Positions 63,201 through 64,000 of a stretch of 64,000 nt of DNA are shown here, piece by piece. A model generated the notes under the pieces. It was not told the DNA's origin. It searched no databases and saw only the letters and a program-made list of their open reading frames with translations. This DNA is from Bathynomus jamesi (Eukaryota > Arthropoda > Malacostraca > Isopoda > Cirolanidae): NCBI GenBank assembly GCA_023014485.1, contig JAJOZX010005615.1, positions 1 to 64,000 of the forward strand, written 5' to 3'. Within the stretch, counting starts at the first letter, position 1; each line of letters begins with the position of its first letter. A program made the position numbers and the translations under genes.

Positions 63201-64000
63201 ACTCGAGGCACCCCTTACACAAATCATGATGTCTCCCATATTTTCGACTTTTGTCATAACTCGCGTAAAGCCACCTTATATTACGGATGGGGAGATACGT
63301 TGTCCCTGACAATCCTAAAATAAGTAGGGGCCTTGTACGATCTCTCACACAGCTTTTAAAAACATACACAGTCCTACGACGATCATCCAACCCAAACACA
63401 ACTATGCGGACATTCATTTCCTGTTCTACCCTTCTCAGCTCTTCAGGACCCATATTACAGTCAAATTCAAGTTCACAGTCTTCAGCTAGTTTACGGGCAT
63501 GCTCCACGACTGTAGGCAACCAAATTTTTTGAGTTCGTGTATTTTGTACAGTAAACATACGTGCTAAGAGTACTGCTATAAAGCCGCAACCACGATCGAC
63601 GTTTATATGCCGTCTATAAATAGCTGAGGATGAAGTTAAGAGTATACGGTATGGCACTATGACCCGCAACACGGTATACATGGTCAATATTTACCGTGAA
63701 GTTGTCCATATTGAAGGCTATACTACTTTGGGCGGCTTGCATTATACGCCCTAATATATATTCTACATCTTCAGCCGCCAAACGTCTAAATGGCACTATC
63801 ACCCAATAATCGTCTACATCACCGTCATCTGACCCGAATCCAAAGGACATACTCGTCCTGACTTCACGCTCGTCACGATTCTGAAGAACAAACTCTATAA
63901 TACGCTCTACAACCCGGCGTAGTCCGCGCTCAATACCATTGCTATACATGACTCTAGGGTCTACCCTGACTCTATACCGATTTCTAGTCAAGGCTGGGGT
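60274..64000 (-). pseudogene. Protein-primed-type DNA polymerase B (pPolB), frame-broken and 5-prime incomplete
   Basis: Replicative polymerase of Polinton-type elements. Read on the minus strand, fragments in order: 64000-63614 (open to the window edge), 63687-63019 (an OTU-like region with DRGCGFIAVLLA, then several CxxC pairs), 63022-61913 with the exonuclease motifs YYDIET, NGAKFDTQF and YCVNDVRVL, a disturbed part 61912-61657, 61656-61438 with polymerase motif A (YDFCSLYPY), 61441-61238, 61247-60864 with motif B (LCLNSLWGKFA), and 60876-60274 with motif C (YADTDSV). The proofreading and polymerase active-site residues are all still visible. Breaks lie near 63650, 63020, 61900, 61660, 61440, 61240 and 60870. 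I describe it only as found. Confidence 0.85.

Larger units (their letters stand above)
58093..64000 (-). mobile_element. Maverick/Polinton-like (virus-derived) block, partial
   Basis: One strand only, compact small ORFs and a protein-primed-type family B DNA polymerase distinguish this from everything to the left. Polintons and the related adintoviruses carry such a polymerase with integrase, packaging ATPase, protease and capsid genes; none of the latter is in this window, which ends within the 5-prime part of the polymerase. A terminal repeat could lie near 57.1-58.0 kb but I cannot recognise one. A bidnavirus-like or other relative that acquired the same polymerase is possible. Confidence 0.7.

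Overview
This window looks like non-coding, repeat-saturated DNA from an arthropod, perhaps a crustacean or chelicerate. The evidence is a dense mix of Tc1/mariner, hAT, pogo, PIF/Harbinger, Helitron, LINE, tRNA-SINE, Penelope-like and Polinton-type sequences, very many (TA)n arrays and scattered GGTTAGG/CCTAACC tracts. I recognise no host gene exon, rRNA or tRNA gene. The species is an inference; arthropod is as far as I would go.

Layout. 1-6.75 kb: internally deleted pogo element, a mariner N-terminal relic, a decayed Tc1-like element with a hAT-type MITE end, a small TIR MITE and a palindrome. 6.75-8.24 kb: a CR1/Jockey-type LINE (minus). 8.35-13.46 kb: a nest of elements. The outer shell is a PIF/Harbinger element with TTA duplications, holding a mariner MITE, inside it an uncharacterised hAT-like transposon with a nearly whole gene, and inside that another mariner. 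13.5-20.4 kb: a MITE with an 8-bp duplication, a Tc1 relic, a 2-kb inverted element with Penelope-type ends and a fold-back mariner. 20.4-23.6 kb: a mariner split by a second inverted element that carries a second copy of the hAT-like gene. 24.1-32.8 kb: a nearly whole mariner, a Penelope inverted pair around a nearly whole Tc1 element, a hAT element with perfect 8-bp duplications (itself split by a hAT MITE), an internally deleted mariner, a SINE head and a Penelope 3-prime end. 33-42.3 kb: palindrome, mariner, Helitron scrap, mariner, long-TIR MITE, DD37E element. 42.9-50.2 kb: two large near-perfect Penelope palindromes flanking a Tc1 element, LINE scraps and a second copy of the internally deleted mariner. 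51-57 kb: two tandem LINE copies, the second cut by an unclassified TIR element. 57-58.1 kb: tandem repeats.

The last 6 kb (58.1-64 kb, minus) is a virus-like block: a protein-primed-type family B DNA polymerase of Maverick/Polinton (adintovirus-like) type, broken by several frame changes and running off the window, followed by five small compact ORFs of unknown function. No integrase, ATPase or capsid gene is in view.

The most interesting signals are the uncharacterised hAT-like gene family (two copies); the Penelope elements arranged as outward-facing inverted dimers whose ends share a hammerhead-resembling but non-canonical hairpin motif; a pyrimidine tract plus AG just before the start codon of nine mariner transposases; and the Polinton-type cluster of unknown small genes.
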